From positions 110,024 to 174,023 of the forward strand of contig NZ_RKQL01000006.1 in assembly GCF_003843835.1 (NCBI RefSeq): a stretch of 64,000 bases of DNA, given 5' to 3'. The stretch comes from Tibeticola sediminis (GTDB lineage: Bacteria > Pseudomonadota > Gammaproteobacteria > Burkholderiales > Burkholderiaceae_C). Below, one piece after another: positions 18,251-27,710 of this stretch. The stretch's first letter is position 1, and each line of letters starts with the position of its first letter. Made by a program: the position numbers and the translations under genes. The notes beneath the pieces were generated by a model, which saw only the letters and a program-made list of their open reading frames with translations, was not told the DNA's origin and ran no database searches.

Positions 18251-19753
18251 ATGAACCCCCGTCTTGCGTTGCTGTGCCTGTCTCCCGAGACCCCCTGGGC
18301 CGAGGCCTTGGCGCGGCTCAACCAGACCGGGCGCGGCATCCTGCTCGTCGTGGACGCCGAAGGCCGCCTGCTGCGCACCGTGACCGATGGCGACCTGCGC
18401 CGCGCCGTACTCGCCGGCGTCGACGCGCAGGCGCCGCTGTCCACGCTGCCCGCCCAGGCCCCGGTGGTGGCTGACGAAGCCGCCAGCGCCGAGGCCTTGC
18501 TGCGGCTGATGGACGCGCACGGCATCGACCATCTGCCGGTGTGTGACGCCGCGGGGCGGGTGCGCGACCTGGTGACGCGGCGCGAGCTTTCGCAACGCAT
18601 CTGGCTGTCCTCGCCCCATCTGGGCGAGGAGGAGACCGCCTTCGTCGAGGAGGCGTTCCGCAGCAACTGGATCGCGCCGCTGGGTCCGCACGTGGATGCG
18701 TTCGAACAGGAGGTGGCGACGCGCGTGGGCGTGGGCCATGCCGCCGCGCTGAGTTCGGGCACGGCGGCGATTCACCTCGGGCTGTTGCTGCTGGGCGTGC
18801 AGCCGGGCGACACGGTGTTCTGCTCGTCGCTCACCTTCGTGGGCAGTTGCAACCCCATTCTGTACTGCGGTGCGCGGCCGGTGTTCATCGACTCCGAGCC
18901 GAACAGCTGGAACCTTTCGCCGCAGGCGCTCGAGCGCGCATTCGACTGGGCGCGGCGCGAGGGTCGCCTGCCGCGCTGCGTGATCGTGGTGAACCTCTAC
19001 GGCCAGAGCGCCGACATGGACGCCATCCTGCCGATCTGTGAGCGCCATGGTGTGCCGGTGCTCGAAGACGCGGCCGAATCGCTGGGCGCGCGCTACAAGG
19101 GCCGCGCCAGCGGCAGCTTCGGGCGTGTGGGCGTCTTCTCCTTCAACGGCAACAAGATCATCACCACGTCGGGTGGCGGCATGCTGGTGTCCGACGATGC
19201 GGCGCTGGTGGCCCGCGCGCGCAAGCTCTCGACCCAGGCGCGTGAGCCGGCCGCCCATTACGAGCACCGCGAGGTGGGTTTCAACTACCGCATGAGCAAC
19301 GTGCTCGCCGGCATTGGCCGCGGGCAGTTGCGGGTGCTCGATGCGCGCGTGGCGCAGCGGCGGGCCGTGTTCGCGCGCTACCGAGAAGCCCTGGCCGATG
19401 TGCCGGGGCTGCGCTGGATGCCCGAGCCCGCGGGCTGCGAGAGCACGCGCTGGCTGAGCTGCTTCACGCTCGACGGCGCCGACGCGCCGGCCCGCACGGC
19501 CGCGCTGATGCAACGCCTCGCCCGCCACGCGGTGGAGGCGCGGCCGGTGTGGAAGCCCATGCACCTGCAGCCGCTGTTTGCCGGTGCGCCGTACTTCGCG
19601 CACACCCCCGGGCAGGATGTGTCGGCCGCGCTGTTTGCCGCGGGCGTGTGCCTACCCTCGGGCTCGAACATGGACGAGGCGCAGCAGGAGCGGGTGATTG
19701 CGCTGCTGCGCGAGGCGCTGACCGCCACCGCCGAGGACGCCCATGCGGCTTGA
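18251..19753 (+). CDS. CBS-pair/DegT-type sugar aminotransferase fusion (LegC-like)
   Basis: A 500-residue fusion. Residues about 8-118 form a CBS pair (LNQTGRGILLVVDAEGRLLRTVTDGDLRRAVL, then a second unit ending LPVCDAAGRVRDLVTR). Residues about 125-490 are a PLP aminotransferase of the DegT/DnrJ/EryC1 class, with LSSGTAAIHL, EDAAESLGARYKG and the PLP lysine at about residue 302 in FNGNKIITTSGGG. The second half should aminate the 4-keto group made by the 19743 product. The CBS half looks like the one normally found ahead of the nucleotidyltransferase PtmE of legionaminate loci. It starts 23 bases after neuC and overlaps the next gene by 11 bases. Confidence 0.88.
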   Translation: MNPRLALLCLSPETPWAEALARLNQTGRGILLVVDAEGRLLRTVTDGDLRRAVLAGVDAQAPLSTLPAQAPVVADEAASAEALLRLMDAHGIDHLPVCDAAGRVRDLVTRRELSQRIWLSSPHLGEEETAFVEEAFRSNWIAPLGPHVDAFEQEVATRVGVGHAAALSSGTAAIHLGLLLLGVQPGDTVFCSSLTFVGSCNPILYCGARPVFIDSEPNSWNLSPQALERAFDWARREGRLPRCVIVVNLYGQSADMDAILPICERHGVPVLEDAAESLGARYKGRASGSFGRVGVFSFNGNKIITTSGGGMLVSDDAALVARARKLSTQAREPAAHYEHREVGFNYRMSNVLAGIGRGQLRVLDARVAQRRAVFARYREALADVPGLRWMPEPAGCESTRWLSCFTLDGADAPARTAALMQRLARHAVEARPVWKPMHLQPLFAGAPYFAHTPGQDVSAALFAAGVCLPSGSNMDEAQQERVIALLREALTATAEDAHAA

Positions 19754-21563
19754 GGCCCTGCGCCTTCGGGTGGGGAGCGCCGCGCTGGACGTGCTGCTCG
19801 TTGCGGCGGCCTGGTGGGCGGCCTTCTGGCTGCGGTTCAACCTCGACGTGCCGGAGGAGTTTTCCGCGCTGATGGTGCAGACGCTGGCGGTGCCGGTGCT
19901 GGCGTTTGCACTGGCGCTTGCCGGCGCGGGCGTGTACCGGCACATCTGGCGCTACACCAGCCTGGCCGAACTGCAGCGGCTGGTGGCGGGGGTGGCGGCC
20001 GGTGCCTTGTTCACGGCGGTGGCGGTGTTGATGCTGCGGGTGCCGAATTTCCCGCGCTCGGTGCTGCTGCTGCACCCTTTGCTGGTGCTGCTGGCGCTGG
20101 GCGGGGTGCGGGCCTTGTCGCGGCTGCTGGCCGAGCGGCGCGCGCCGCGCGTGCCCGGCACCGGCGTGCCCGCGCTGCTGCTGGGCAGCGTGGCCGAGGC
20201 GGCGCAGGCCCTGCGAACGCTGAAGGACTCGGCCCGGGTGGTGCCGGTGGGCATCGTCTCGCCGCAGCGTGAGGAGGTCGGCCGGGCGCTGCAGGGCGTG
20301 CGGGTGCTCGGCACGCTCGACGGCCTGCCGCAGGCGGTTCAGCAGGCGGGCGCGCGGGTGGCGCTGGTGCTGGCTGCGCCGGGCTCGGCCTGGCGGCGCG
20401 AGGCCTTGCTCGCCGCGGCCGAACACGGCTTGTCGCTGCTCACCCCACCGCGCGCGGACGACTGGTTGCAGGGGGAGGGGGCGGGCCCACGGGCGGTGGC
20501 GCTCGAAGACCTGCTGGGCCGCGCGCCGGTGCAGCTCGACGTGGCGGGGCTGTCGGAGATGCTCGCGGGCCGCACGGTGCTCGTCACCGGGGCGGGGGGC
20601 TCGATTGGCTCGGAGCTGTGCCGGCAGATTGCGCGCTTCGGCGTGGCGCGGCTGGTGTGCGTGGATGTGTCGGAGTACGCCGTGTACCGGCTCGAACAGG
20701 ATCTTCGCGCGGCGCACCCGCAGCTCGAAGGCGTCTACTACACCGCCAACGTGCGCGAGCTGCAACGCCTGCGCGCGATTGCCCAGGCGCACCGGCCTGC
20801 GGTGGTGTTCCACGCCGCGGCCTACAAGCACGTGCCCCTGATGGAGACGCACAACGAGATCGAGGCGCTGCGCACCAACGTGCGGGGTACGCTCAACGCC
20901 GCGCAGGTGGCCGGCGAGGTGGGGGCGGCGCGCTTCGTGCTCGTTTCCACCGACAAGGCGGTGAACCCGACCAACGTCATGGGCGCGAGCAAGCGCCTCG
21001 CGGAGTTGGCCGTGCAGGCGGTGGCCGCGCAGCACCCGGCGACCCGGTTCGTCGCGGTGCGCTTTGGCAATGTGCTGGGCTCGAGCGGCTCGGTGGTGCC
21101 GCTTTTTACCGAGCAGATTGCACGCGGCGGCCCGGTGACGGTGACGCATCCGGAGATCGTGCGCTATTTCATGACCATCCCTGAGGCGGCGCAGCTCGTG
21201 CTGCAGGCCGCGCTGATGGGTCAGTCGGGGCAGATTTTCGTGCTCGACATGGGCGAGCCGGTGAAGATCGTCGAACTCGCGCGCATGCTCATTCGGCTCT
21301 CGGGCAAGACCGAGCAGGATGTTCCCATCGTCTACACCGGCCTGCGCCCGGGCGAGAAGCTCTATGAGGAATTGCTGGCCGATTGTGAGACCACCGCCCC
21401 GACGCCGCACCCCAAGCTGCGCGTGGCGCGCGCCGTCCCGCCCGCAGCCGCGCTGTTGGCTGCCTTGGCGTGGATCGACGAAGCCGGCCCCGCGCCCGAT
21501 GCGCTCGCGCTGCGGTGCTGGCTGCAGGCTCAGGTGCCCGAATACCAGCCGCGCCGGGGCTGA
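19743..21563 (+). CDS. Membrane-bound UDP-GlcNAc 4,6-dehydratase (WbpM/PglF/CapD type)
   Basis: A 606-residue protein with four N-terminal membrane helices (about residues 12-120), a first Rossmann-like domain, and a C-terminal short-chain dehydrogenase domain with VTGAGGSIGSELCRQI at about residue 279. Within it lies TDKAVNPTNVMGASK at about residue 402, where the usual YxxxK is replaced by the MxxxK typical of this family. Family members convert UDP-GlcNAc to the 4-keto-6-deoxy sugar, the first step to bacillosamine and legionaminate. It is the last gene of the glycan locus. Confidence 0.92.
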   Translation: MRLEALRLRVGSAALDVLLVAAAWWAAFWLRFNLDVPEEFSALMVQTLAVPVLAFALALAGAGVYRHIWRYTSLAELQRLVAGVAAGALFTAVAVLMLRVPNFPRSVLLLHPLLVLLALGGVRALSRLLAERRAPRVPGTGVPALLLGSVAEAAQALRTLKDSARVVPVGIVSPQREEVGRALQGVRVLGTLDGLPQAVQQAGARVALVLAAPGSAWRREALLAAAEHGLSLLTPPRADDWLQGEGAGPRAVALEDLLGRAPVQLDVAGLSEMLAGRTVLVTGAGGSIGSELCRQIARFGVARLVCVDVSEYAVYRLEQDLRAAHPQLEGVYYTANVRELQRLRAIAQAHRPAVVFHAAAYKHVPLMETHNEIEALRTNVRGTLNAAQVAGEVGAARFVLVSTDKAVNPTNVMGASKRLAELAVQAVAAQHPATRFVAVRFGNVLGSSGSVVPLFTEQIARGGPVTVTHPEIVRYFMTIPEAAQLVLQAALMGQSGQIFVLDMGEPVKIVELARMLIRLSGKTEQDVPIVYTGLRPGEKLYEELLADCETTAPTPHPKLRVARAVPPAAALLAALAWIDEAGPAPDALALRCWLQAQVPEYQPRRG

Positions 21564-21629
21564 ATGCCCAAGTTTGTTCCGACGCCGGCGGGGCGATGCT
21601 TGCAGCCAGTTGGGATGCTTTTTCGCCCT

Positions 21630-21672
21630 TCCCCCGCGTAAAACGGGTGGTTTCTGCTATCAAAAAGAAAGT
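21630..21672 (+). repeat. Dispersed GCTATCAAAAAG-type repeat, intergenic copy
   Basis: Lies between the dehydratase gene and the stop codon of the LON-domain gene, which begins at 21673. It reads CCCCGCGTAAAACGGGTGG, then GCTATCAAAAAGAAAGT; the last 17 bases are identical to 4724-4740, and CGTAAAACGGG is matched by the minus-strand copy at 61869. Confidence 0.75.
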
Positions 21673-22368
21673 TTACGAGCCTCGGACGATGCCGGTCTTC
21701 TCGAGCAGATCGGCCACCCATTGGAGCCGCAGCGCCGGATCTTCGATGGCCATGAGCTGCAGCTTGATCGATGGGGGTGCCGGCAGCATCTCGGCCCAGC
21801 GGTTGGCGACCCAACCTGCGTCCTCGTAGCGGCGCGGCGCATCGGGCGGCCAGGGCGACTCGCCGCGCAACCGCAGGTTCGCGTGCAGTTGGCGCAGGGC
21901 CTGCGCACTCGCGGCGAGGTCTGCCGGAATCGCCGTGGGCCGGTCCGGGTTCAGCAGTTCGACATCGGCGACCCAAAGCCCGGAGCGCAGCATGCGGCAG
22001 TCGCGCAGGCGAAAAACCTGGCGCCCGAGGATCTGCAGCGCAGACGCGGCCGCTTCGCCCACTCCGGCGTCGGTGAGCGCGGCGAGCGTGCCAAAGTCAT
22101 GAAAGCGCGCAGCGGGTGGCGTCACCGTGGGCAGGGGCTCGGTTTCATCGGAGCCACGGCGGGGTGTCACCACGCCAAACGGGGCACCTGCGGCGGCACA
22201 GCGTTCGAGCCAATGGCGCGTGGGCGCGGCGACGGCGCGCAGCGTCAGCCGGCCTCCGGGAAAGACGACGCTGGCGAGTGGCAGCAGCGGGACGTTGGTG
22301 AGCGTGAGCGGAGCGTTCAAGGGAGGTTCGGGCCAGCACGGGGGTGGGGAAGGGGTCGCGGGCGTCAT
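21673..22368 (-). CDS. LON-substrate-binding-domain (Lon N-terminal-like) protein
   Basis: A 231-residue soluble protein with the fold pattern of the Lon N-terminal domain: VPLLPLASVVFPGGRLTLRA near the start, GAPFGVVTPRRG, FHDFGTLAAL, and a helical C-terminus with IKLQLMAIEDPALRLQWVADLL. No protease or ATPase domain follows, so it belongs to the free-standing group of unknown function. It faces the dehydratase gene tail-to-tail and is divergent from the YggT gene with a 119-base gap. Confidence 0.82.
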   Translation of the reverse strand: MTPATPSPPPCWPEPPLNAPLTLTNVPLLPLASVVFPGGRLTLRAVAAPTRHWLERCAAAGAPFGVVTPRRGSDETEPLPTVTPPAARFHDFGTLAALTDAGVGEAAASALQILGRQVFRLRDCRMLRSGLWVADVELLNPDRPTAIPADLAASAQALRQLHANLRLRGESPWPPDAPRRYEDAGWVANRWAEMLPAPPSIKLQLMAIEDPALRLQWVADLLEKTGIVRGS

Positions 22369-22487
22369 GGCGGGGGCGCTCTCGATATGATCGGAACGTG
22401 CGTGCAGGCGGGAGCGCCTGGGGCGTCATCCCTTTGCACAACGCTCGGTCGTTCGAATTCTCAACCATCCATCCGGGACCTCGCGGC

Positions 22488-23054
22488 ATGTTGAATGAAA
22501 TTTTGGTGCTGTTGCTCGAGTTTGGCACCGGCCTGCTTGGCGGGGCTTGCTTGCTGCGTGCGTACATGCGCGGCGTGGGCGTTTCCATGGACCATCCGCC
22601 GGGGCGTTTCATTTTGGCGGTGACCGACTGGCTGGTGCTGCCGCTGCGCCGCGGTTTGCGGCCGAGCGGGCGGTGGGATCTGGCCAGTCTGTTGGCCGCG
22701 TGGCTGGTGAAGTTTGCTCAGTTTGCGCTGCTGTGGGCCCTGCACGGCGGCGGCGCTTCGTGGGCGGCGGTCGTGGTGCTGGCCTTTTTTGGTCTCGCGC
22801 AGATGGCGATTTCGATCGCCAGCGCCGTGGTGCTGGTGGCGGCGATTCTGTCGTGGGTGCAGCCCGGCGGGCCGATGGCGTGGTTGCTGGAACGTTTGAC
22901 CTCACCCCTGCTGGCGCCGCTGCGTCGGGTGATTCCGCTCGTGGGCGGGGTGGATCTGTCGCCGCTGGCTCTCTTGGTGCTGCTGCAGATCGCAGCGATC
23001 GTGCTGGCGAACCTGCAGCACCTGGTGTTGGGTTTCGGCGCTTGGCTGCGCTGA
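22488..23054 (+). CDS. YggT family membrane protein
   Basis: A 188-residue integral membrane protein made of two YGGT units, each with hydrophobic helices around a proline/arginine-rich turn (TDWLVLPLRRGLRP and LTSPLLAPLRRVIP). The family is linked to division and osmotic tolerance in several bacteria, but the biochemical role is unknown. The ATG at 22488 gives the canonical MLNEILVLLLEFGTGLL start. Convergent with accD. Confidence 0.88.
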   Translation: MLNEILVLLLEFGTGLLGGACLLRAYMRGVGVSMDHPPGRFILAVTDWLVLPLRRGLRPSGRWDLASLLAAWLVKFAQFALLWALHGGGASWAAVVVLAFFGLAQMAISIASAVVLVAAILSWVQPGGPMAWLLERLTSPLLAPLRRVIPLVGGVDLSPLALLVLLQIAAIVLANLQHLVLGFGAWLR

Positions 23055-23097
23055 GGCACGGCCGAATGGGCGTCCGTGACGGCGCGCGCCGAAAGAA

Positions 23098-23973
23098 TCA
23101 GGCGACGATCGCGTCGGCGCTGAGGCGCTGCAGCATCGCGAGCGTGCGGGCGACCGTGTCGCGCAACTCGCGGCGGTCGCAAATCAGGTCGACGGCGCCT
23201 TTTTGCAGCAGGAATTCCGCGCGCTGAAAGCCCTCGGGCAGCGTCACGCGCACGGTGGATTCGATCACGCGCGGGCCGGCAAAGCCAATCAGCGCCTTGG
23301 GCTCGGCAATGACCACGTCGCCGAGGAAGGCAAAGCCCGCGCTCACGCCGCCCATGGTCGGGTCGGTCAGCACGCTGATGTAGGGCAGCTTCTTCTTGGC
23401 CAGGCGCGTGAGCGCCGCGTTCGTTTTGGCCATCTGCATCAGCGAAAGCAGCCCTTCTTGCATGCGCGCGCCGCCGGTGGCGGTGAAGCACACGAACGGC
23501 ACTTTCTGCTCGATGGCCGTCTCGACCCCGCGCACGAAACGCTCGCCCACGACCGAACCCATGCTGCCGCCCATGAAGTCGAATTCGAAGGCTGCCGCAA
23601 CCAGGCTGATGCCCTTGACCGAGCCTCCCATGACCACCAGCGCATCGGTCTCGCCCGTGGCTTCGAGTGCCTCTTTGAGCCGCTCGGGGTATTTGCGACT
23701 GTCTTTGAATTTCAGCGCATCGACCGGCAGCACTTCCTGGCCGATCTCATAGCGCCCCTCGTTGTCGAGGAACTGGTTGAGCCGCGCGCGCGCGCCGATG
23801 CGGTGGTGGTGGCCGCAGCTCGGGCAGACGTTCTGGTTCTGTTCGAGGTCGGTGCGGTAGAGCACGGTGTCACAGCTCGGGCACTTGGTCCACAGGCCCT
23901 CGGGGATCCCGCGGCGTTCGGTCTTTTCGGACTTCTGGATCTTCGGGGGCAGCAGTTTTTCGAGCCAGCTCAT
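23098..23973 (-). CDS. accD: Acetyl-CoA carboxylase carboxyltransferase subunit beta
   Basis: Half of the carboxyltransferase that forms malonyl-CoA for fatty acid synthesis. The 291-residue protein opens with a four-cysteine zinc ribbon at C31, C34, C50 and C53 (KCPSC...CPSCGHH), followed by the crotonase-fold domain with [10 protein letters not shown] and [12 protein letters not shown]. It is the last gene of the fimV-truA-trpFBA-accD run, 36 bases after trpA. Confidence 0.97.
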   Translation of the reverse strand: MSWLEKLLPPKIQKSEKTERRGIPEGLWTKCPSCDTVLYRTDLEQNQNVCPSCGHHHRIGARARLNQFLDNEGRYEIGQEVLPVDALKFKDSRKYPERLKEALEATGETDALVVMGGSVKGISLVAAAFEFDFMGGSMGSVVGERFVRGVETAIEQKVPFVCFTATGGARMQEGLLSLMQMAKTNAALTRLAKKKLPYISVLTDPTMGGVSAGFAFLGDVVIAEPKALIGFAGPRVIESTVRVTLPEGFQRAEFLLQKGAVDLICDRRELRDTVARTLAMLQRLSADAIVA

Positions 23974-24009
23974 GGGTCCTCCAATGGGGATGGCGCGCGA
24001 TGTGCCTAC

Positions 24010-24843
24010 TCAAGCCGCGCGTGCCGCCGATGATACGTCGTCGAGTGCCGCGCGGATGTCGCGCAGGAAGGCCGCGGCGGCAGGCACCACGGCCTCGCGG
24101 GGTAAGGGGTCGATGAGGCTGATCAGCCGGCTGCCGATCACCACCGCGTCGGCCACGCGCGCGATCTCGCGCGCGGTCGCTGCGTCGCGGATGCCAAAGC
24201 CCACACCCACGGGGATCGTGACCTGGGCGCGGATGCGCGGCAGCATGGCTTCGACCGCGCTCGTGTCGAGCGAGCCCGCGCCGGTCACGCCCTTGAGCGA
24301 GACGTAATAGACATAGCCGCTGGCGACTCGGGCCACCTGGGCGATGCGCTCGTCGGTGCTGGTCGGGGCGAGCAGGAAGATCAGGTCCATGCCGTGCGCG
24401 CGCAGCTTGGCCGCGAAGTCGGCGCATTCCTCGGGCGGGTAATCGACGATCAGTACCCCGTCCACGCCGGCCGCTGCCGCGTCGCGGATGAAGGCGTCGG
24501 CACCGTGCCGCTGGTCGTAGCGCTCGACCGGGTTCGCATAGCCCATGAGCACGATGGGCGTTTGCGTGTCGCTCTGGCGAAAACGGCGCACCATCTGCAA
24601 CACGTCTGCGAGCCCAATGCCGAGCGCCAGCGCGCGCTCACCGGCCTTTTGAATGACGGCGCCGTCGGCGCTCGGGTCTGAGAATGGCACGCCGAGCTCG
24701 ATCACGTCGGCGCCGGCAGCCACCATGCCGTGCAGCAGTTCGGGCGTGAGGTCGGCATACGGGAAGCCGGCCGTGACAAAGGGGATCAGTGCCTTGCGGC
24801 CAGCGGCTTGCAGGCGGGCGAAGGTTTCCTGGATGCGGCTCAT
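24010..24843 (-). CDS. trpA: Tryptophan synthase alpha subunit
   Basis: Cleaves indole-3-glycerol phosphate and channels indole to TrpB. The 277-residue TIM barrel has [12 protein letters not shown], the catalytic glutamate in [20 protein letters not shown], and the phosphate loops VGFGIRD and VIGSRLI. Its start overlaps the trpB stop by four bases. The C-terminus carries a short alanine-rich tail. Confidence 0.97.
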   Translation of the reverse strand: MSRIQETFARLQAAGRKALIPFVTAGFPYADLTPELLHGMVAAGADVIELGVPFSDPSADGAVIQKAGERALALGIGLADVLQMVRRFRQSDTQTPIVLMGYANPVERYDQRHGADAFIRDAAAAGVDGVLIVDYPPEECADFAAKLRAHGMDLIFLLAPTSTDERIAQVARVASGYVYYVSLKGVTGAGSLDTSAVEAMLPRIRAQVTIPVGVGFGIRDAATAREIARVADAVVIGSRLISLIDPLPREAVVPAAAAFLRDIRAALDDVSSAARAA

Positions 24844-26132
24844 GCGGGCAACTCCCCGAGGCGGATGATGGACTCGCCGCCCTTGACGCTTTGGCCTTCG
24901 CAGCTCGGGCGGCAGAAGAAGCCGGCGCCGGAGAGGTCGGCCACGGTGCCGATGTCTTTGTCGCCGCGGCCTGAGAGGTTCACCAGGATGGACTGGTCCG
25001 GGCGCATGGTGCGGGCGAGCTTCAAGGCGTAGGCCACGGCGTGGCTTGATTCGAGCGCGGGGATGATGCCCTCGGTGCGGCACAGATGGTGGAAGGCGTC
25101 GAGCGCTTCCTGATCGGTGATGCCGACGTACTCGGCGCGGCCGATGTCCTTGAGGTAGGCGTGTTCGGGGCCGACGCCGGGGTAGTCGAGCCCGGCGCTG
25201 ATGCTGTGCGTCTCGGTGATCTGGCCGTTGTCGTCTTGCAGGATGTAGGTCCGGTTGCCGTGCAGCACGCCAGGGCTGCCTTTTTGCAGCGAGGCCGAAT
25301 GCTTGCCCGATTCGAGCCCGAGCCCAGCCGCCTCGACACCGATGAGCCGCGTCGATTCGAACGGGATATACGGATAGAAGATGCCCATCGCATTGCTGCC
25401 GCCGCCCACGCAGGCCACCACCACGTCGGGCTGGTCGCCGGTGCAGCCCGCCTCGCGCAGCATCTCGGGCATCTGCTTGACGCATTCGTTGCCGATGACG
25501 CTCTGGAAGTCCCGCACCATCATCGGGTAGGGGTGCGGCCCGGCCACGGTGCCGATGATGTAGAAGGTGTTGTCGACGTTGGCAACCCAGTCGCGCAAGG
25601 CTTCGTTGAGGGCGTCCTTGAGGGTCTTGCTGCCCGACTCGACGGGCACGACGGTGGCGCCAAGCAGCTTCATGCGGTAGACATTGGGGCTTTGGCGCTT
25701 GACGTCTTCGCTGCCCATGTAGACCACGCATTCAAGCCCGTAGCGCGCGCAAATCGTTGCAGTCGCCACCCCGTGCTGGCCCGCGCCCGTCTCGGCGATG
25801 ATGCGCGGCTTGCCCATGCGGCGCGCGAGCATGGCCTGACCGATCGTGTTGTTGATTTTGTGTGCGCCGGTGTGGTTGAGGTCTTCGCGCTTGAGGAAGA
25901 TTTGCGCGCCGCCCAGTTCGCGGCTGGTGCGCGCGGCGTGGTAGACGGGCGAGGGGCGTCCCACGAAGTGCGCGAGCTCGTGGTGGAACTCGGCCACGAA
26001 GTCGGGGTCGTCCCGGTAGCGCGCGTAGGCCTCGCGCAGCTCGTTGATGGCATGGGTGAGCGTTTCGCTCACGAAGCTGCCGCCATAGCGGCCGAAATGC
26101 CCGCTTGGATCGGGCTGGTGGTAGTCGAACAT
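24840..26132 (-). CDS. trpB: Tryptophan synthase beta subunit
   Basis: PLP enzyme joining indole and serine. The 430-residue product has the PLP lysine in [13 protein letters not shown], the catalytic glutamate in ETGAGQHG, and the phosphate cup [10 protein letters not shown]. The ATG at 26132 ([18 protein letters not shown]) is the family start; the frame continues upstream only as shadow of trpF. Coupled to trpA by an ATGA overlap. Confidence 0.98.
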   Translation of the reverse strand: MFDYHQPDPSGHFGRYGGSFVSETLTHAINELREAYARYRDDPDFVAEFHHELAHFVGRPSPVYHAARTSRELGGAQIFLKREDLNHTGAHKINNTIGQAMLARRMGKPRIIAETGAGQHGVATATICARYGLECVVYMGSEDVKRQSPNVYRMKLLGATVVPVESGSKTLKDALNEALRDWVANVDNTFYIIGTVAGPHPYPMMVRDFQSVIGNECVKQMPEMLREAGCTGDQPDVVVACVGGGSNAMGIFYPYIPFESTRLIGVEAAGLGLESGKHSASLQKGSPGVLHGNRTYILQDDNGQITETHSISAGLDYPGVGPEHAYLKDIGRAEYVGITDQEALDAFHHLCRTEGIIPALESSHAVAYALKLARTMRPDQSILVNLSGRGDKDIGTVADLSGAGFFCRPSCEGQSVKGGESIIRLGELPA

Positions 26133-26154
26133 GGTCGTTGGCGTTCCTATCGGG

Positions 26155-26889
26155 TCAGGAGGCGTCGGCCGCACGCACGGCGGCGACGAACTGGTGCATC
26201 CGCAGAGCGTCCTTGACGCCCTTGAGCGGGCGGCCGTCAGGCCCGAGGGCTTCGACGCCGGAGCTGACGTCCACCGCGAGCGAGCGGCCGCGCGAGCGCA
26301 GCGCGCGGATGCCATCGCCCACGTTTGCAGGTGTGAGCCCACCACTCAAGACGAGGTGAGCGTCGACGTTTGGTGGAAGAAGTGACCAATCGAATGGGGT
26401 GCCGCCGCCACCGTAACCCTCGACATGCGCGTCGAGGAGGATGGCCTGGGCGTGATGCCAAGTGTGGACAAATTCTAGCAAGTCGAAAGCCGACCCCGCG
26501 GGGATGCGGGCCGCACGCATCCAGGCCCAGCCGCAGGTGGCCGCGGCTTCCAGGCATGCCTCGGGCGTCTCATCCCCATGAAATTGCAGCAAACCCGGCG
26601 TGAATTGGTCGGTGATTGCTCTGATTTTGGAAGCGTCTTCGTTCACGAACAGCAGCACCGGCGTGACGAAGGGCGGCAGACGACGGGCGAGCGCCGCTGC
26701 GCGTTCGGGCGACACGTAGCGCGGGCTCTTCGCATAGAGCACGAAACCGACCGCATCGGCACCGGCCGCGACCGCCGCATCGACATCGGCTTCGCGCGTG
26801 AGGCCGCAGATCTTGATGCGGGTGCGGGGGCGGGGCTCGGTGGGGGCGAGGGCAGGGGGCGGGGACTGCGTGGCGGTTGGGCGGCTCAT
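26155..26889 (-). CDS. trpF: Phosphoribosylanthranilate isomerase
   Basis: Amadori rearrangement step of tryptophan synthesis. The 244-residue protein has a proline-rich N-terminal tail of about 25 residues, then [16 protein letters not shown] with the catalytic cysteine, [14 protein letters not shown] with the catalytic aspartate, [12 protein letters not shown] and AVDVSSGVE. The ATG at 26889 overlaps the truA stop by four bases; a TTG two codons upstream is possible but less likely. Confidence 0.96.
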   Translation of the reverse strand: MSRPTATQSPPPALAPTEPRPRTRIKICGLTREADVDAAVAAGADAVGFVLYAKSPRYVSPERAAALARRLPPFVTPVLLFVNEDASKIRAITDQFTPGLLQFHGDETPEACLEAAATCGWAWMRAARIPAGSAFDLLEFVHTWHHAQAILLDAHVEGYGGGGTPFDWSLLPPNVDAHLVLSGGLTPANVGDGIRALRSRGRSLAVDVSSGVEALGPDGRPLKGVKDALRMHQFVAAVRAADAS

Positions 26890-27710
26890 GCCCAATCATA
26901 CGCAGCCACCCGCTCCGGCAAGCCCCAGTGGGGCGCGTAGACGGGTCCGACGAAATACAGGCCATCGGGCGCAAAGGTCGGCGCGGCGGCGTCCCGGCTG
27001 CGGGCGGCGAGCACCTCGCGCATCCAGTCCGGGTGCGCGAGCCCCTGTCCCACGCGGACCAGACAGCCCATGAGGTTGCGGATCATGTGGTGAAGAAAAG
27101 CGTTCGCCTCGAATTCGAAGCGCCAGTAGGCCCCCCGGCGCTCGATGTCGATGCGCGTGAGGGTCTTCACCGGGCTTGCGGCCTGACATTCGGCGGCGCG
27201 GAAGGAGCTGAAGTCATGCTCGCCGATGAGGTGCGCCGCCGCAGCGTGCATGGCCACGCCGTCGAGCGGACGAAACACCCAGCCCACGCGCCCGGCTTCG
27301 AGGCTCGGGCGCACCGGCGACTCCAGCAGCACATAGCGGTAGCGCCGCGCAATGGCGCTGGCGCGCGCATGAAAGCCGGCCGGCACGGGCTGCGCCCACT
27401 GCACCGCGATGTCCGGGGGCAGGAAACGGTTGGTGCCCCGCACCCAGGATGCGGGGGCGCGCTCGATGTCGGTGTCGAAATGCACCACCTGCATCAGACC
27501 GTGCACACCGGCATCGGTGCGACCGGCGCAGAGCGTCGAGATGGGTTTGCAAGCAAAGTCGGCCAGCGCGCGCTCCAGCCGGTCTTGCACCGTCTGGCCC
27601 GAGGGCTGGCTTTGCCAACCTTGGTACCCGCGGCCGTCATAGCTGACGCCCAGCGCGATCCGGCGACCGGTCCTGGCGACCGGAGCCGGGTCTCTGGCAG
27701 TCTCGCTCAA
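26886..27710 (-). CDS. truA: tRNA pseudouridine(38-40) synthase
   Basis: Converts uridines 38-40 of the anticodon stem-loop to pseudouridine. The 274-residue protein has the catalytic aspartate in AGRTDAGVHG, SYDGRGYQGWQ near the start, and HHMIRNLMG in the C-terminal half. It overlaps fimV upstream and trpF downstream by four bases each, so the whole fimV-truA-trpFBA run is translationally linked. Confidence 0.96.
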   Translation of the reverse strand: MSETARDPAPVARTGRRIALGVSYDGRGYQGWQSQPSGQTVQDRLERALADFACKPISTLCAGRTDAGVHGLMQVVHFDTDIERAPASWVRGTNRFLPPDIAVQWAQPVPAGFHARASAIARRYRYVLLESPVRPSLEAGRVGWVFRPLDGVAMHAAAAHLIGEHDFSSFRAAECQAASPVKTLTRIDIERRGAYWRFEFEANAFLHHMIRNLMGCLVRVGQGLAHPDWMREVLAARSRDAAAPTFAPDGLYFVGPVYAPHWGLPERVAAYDWA

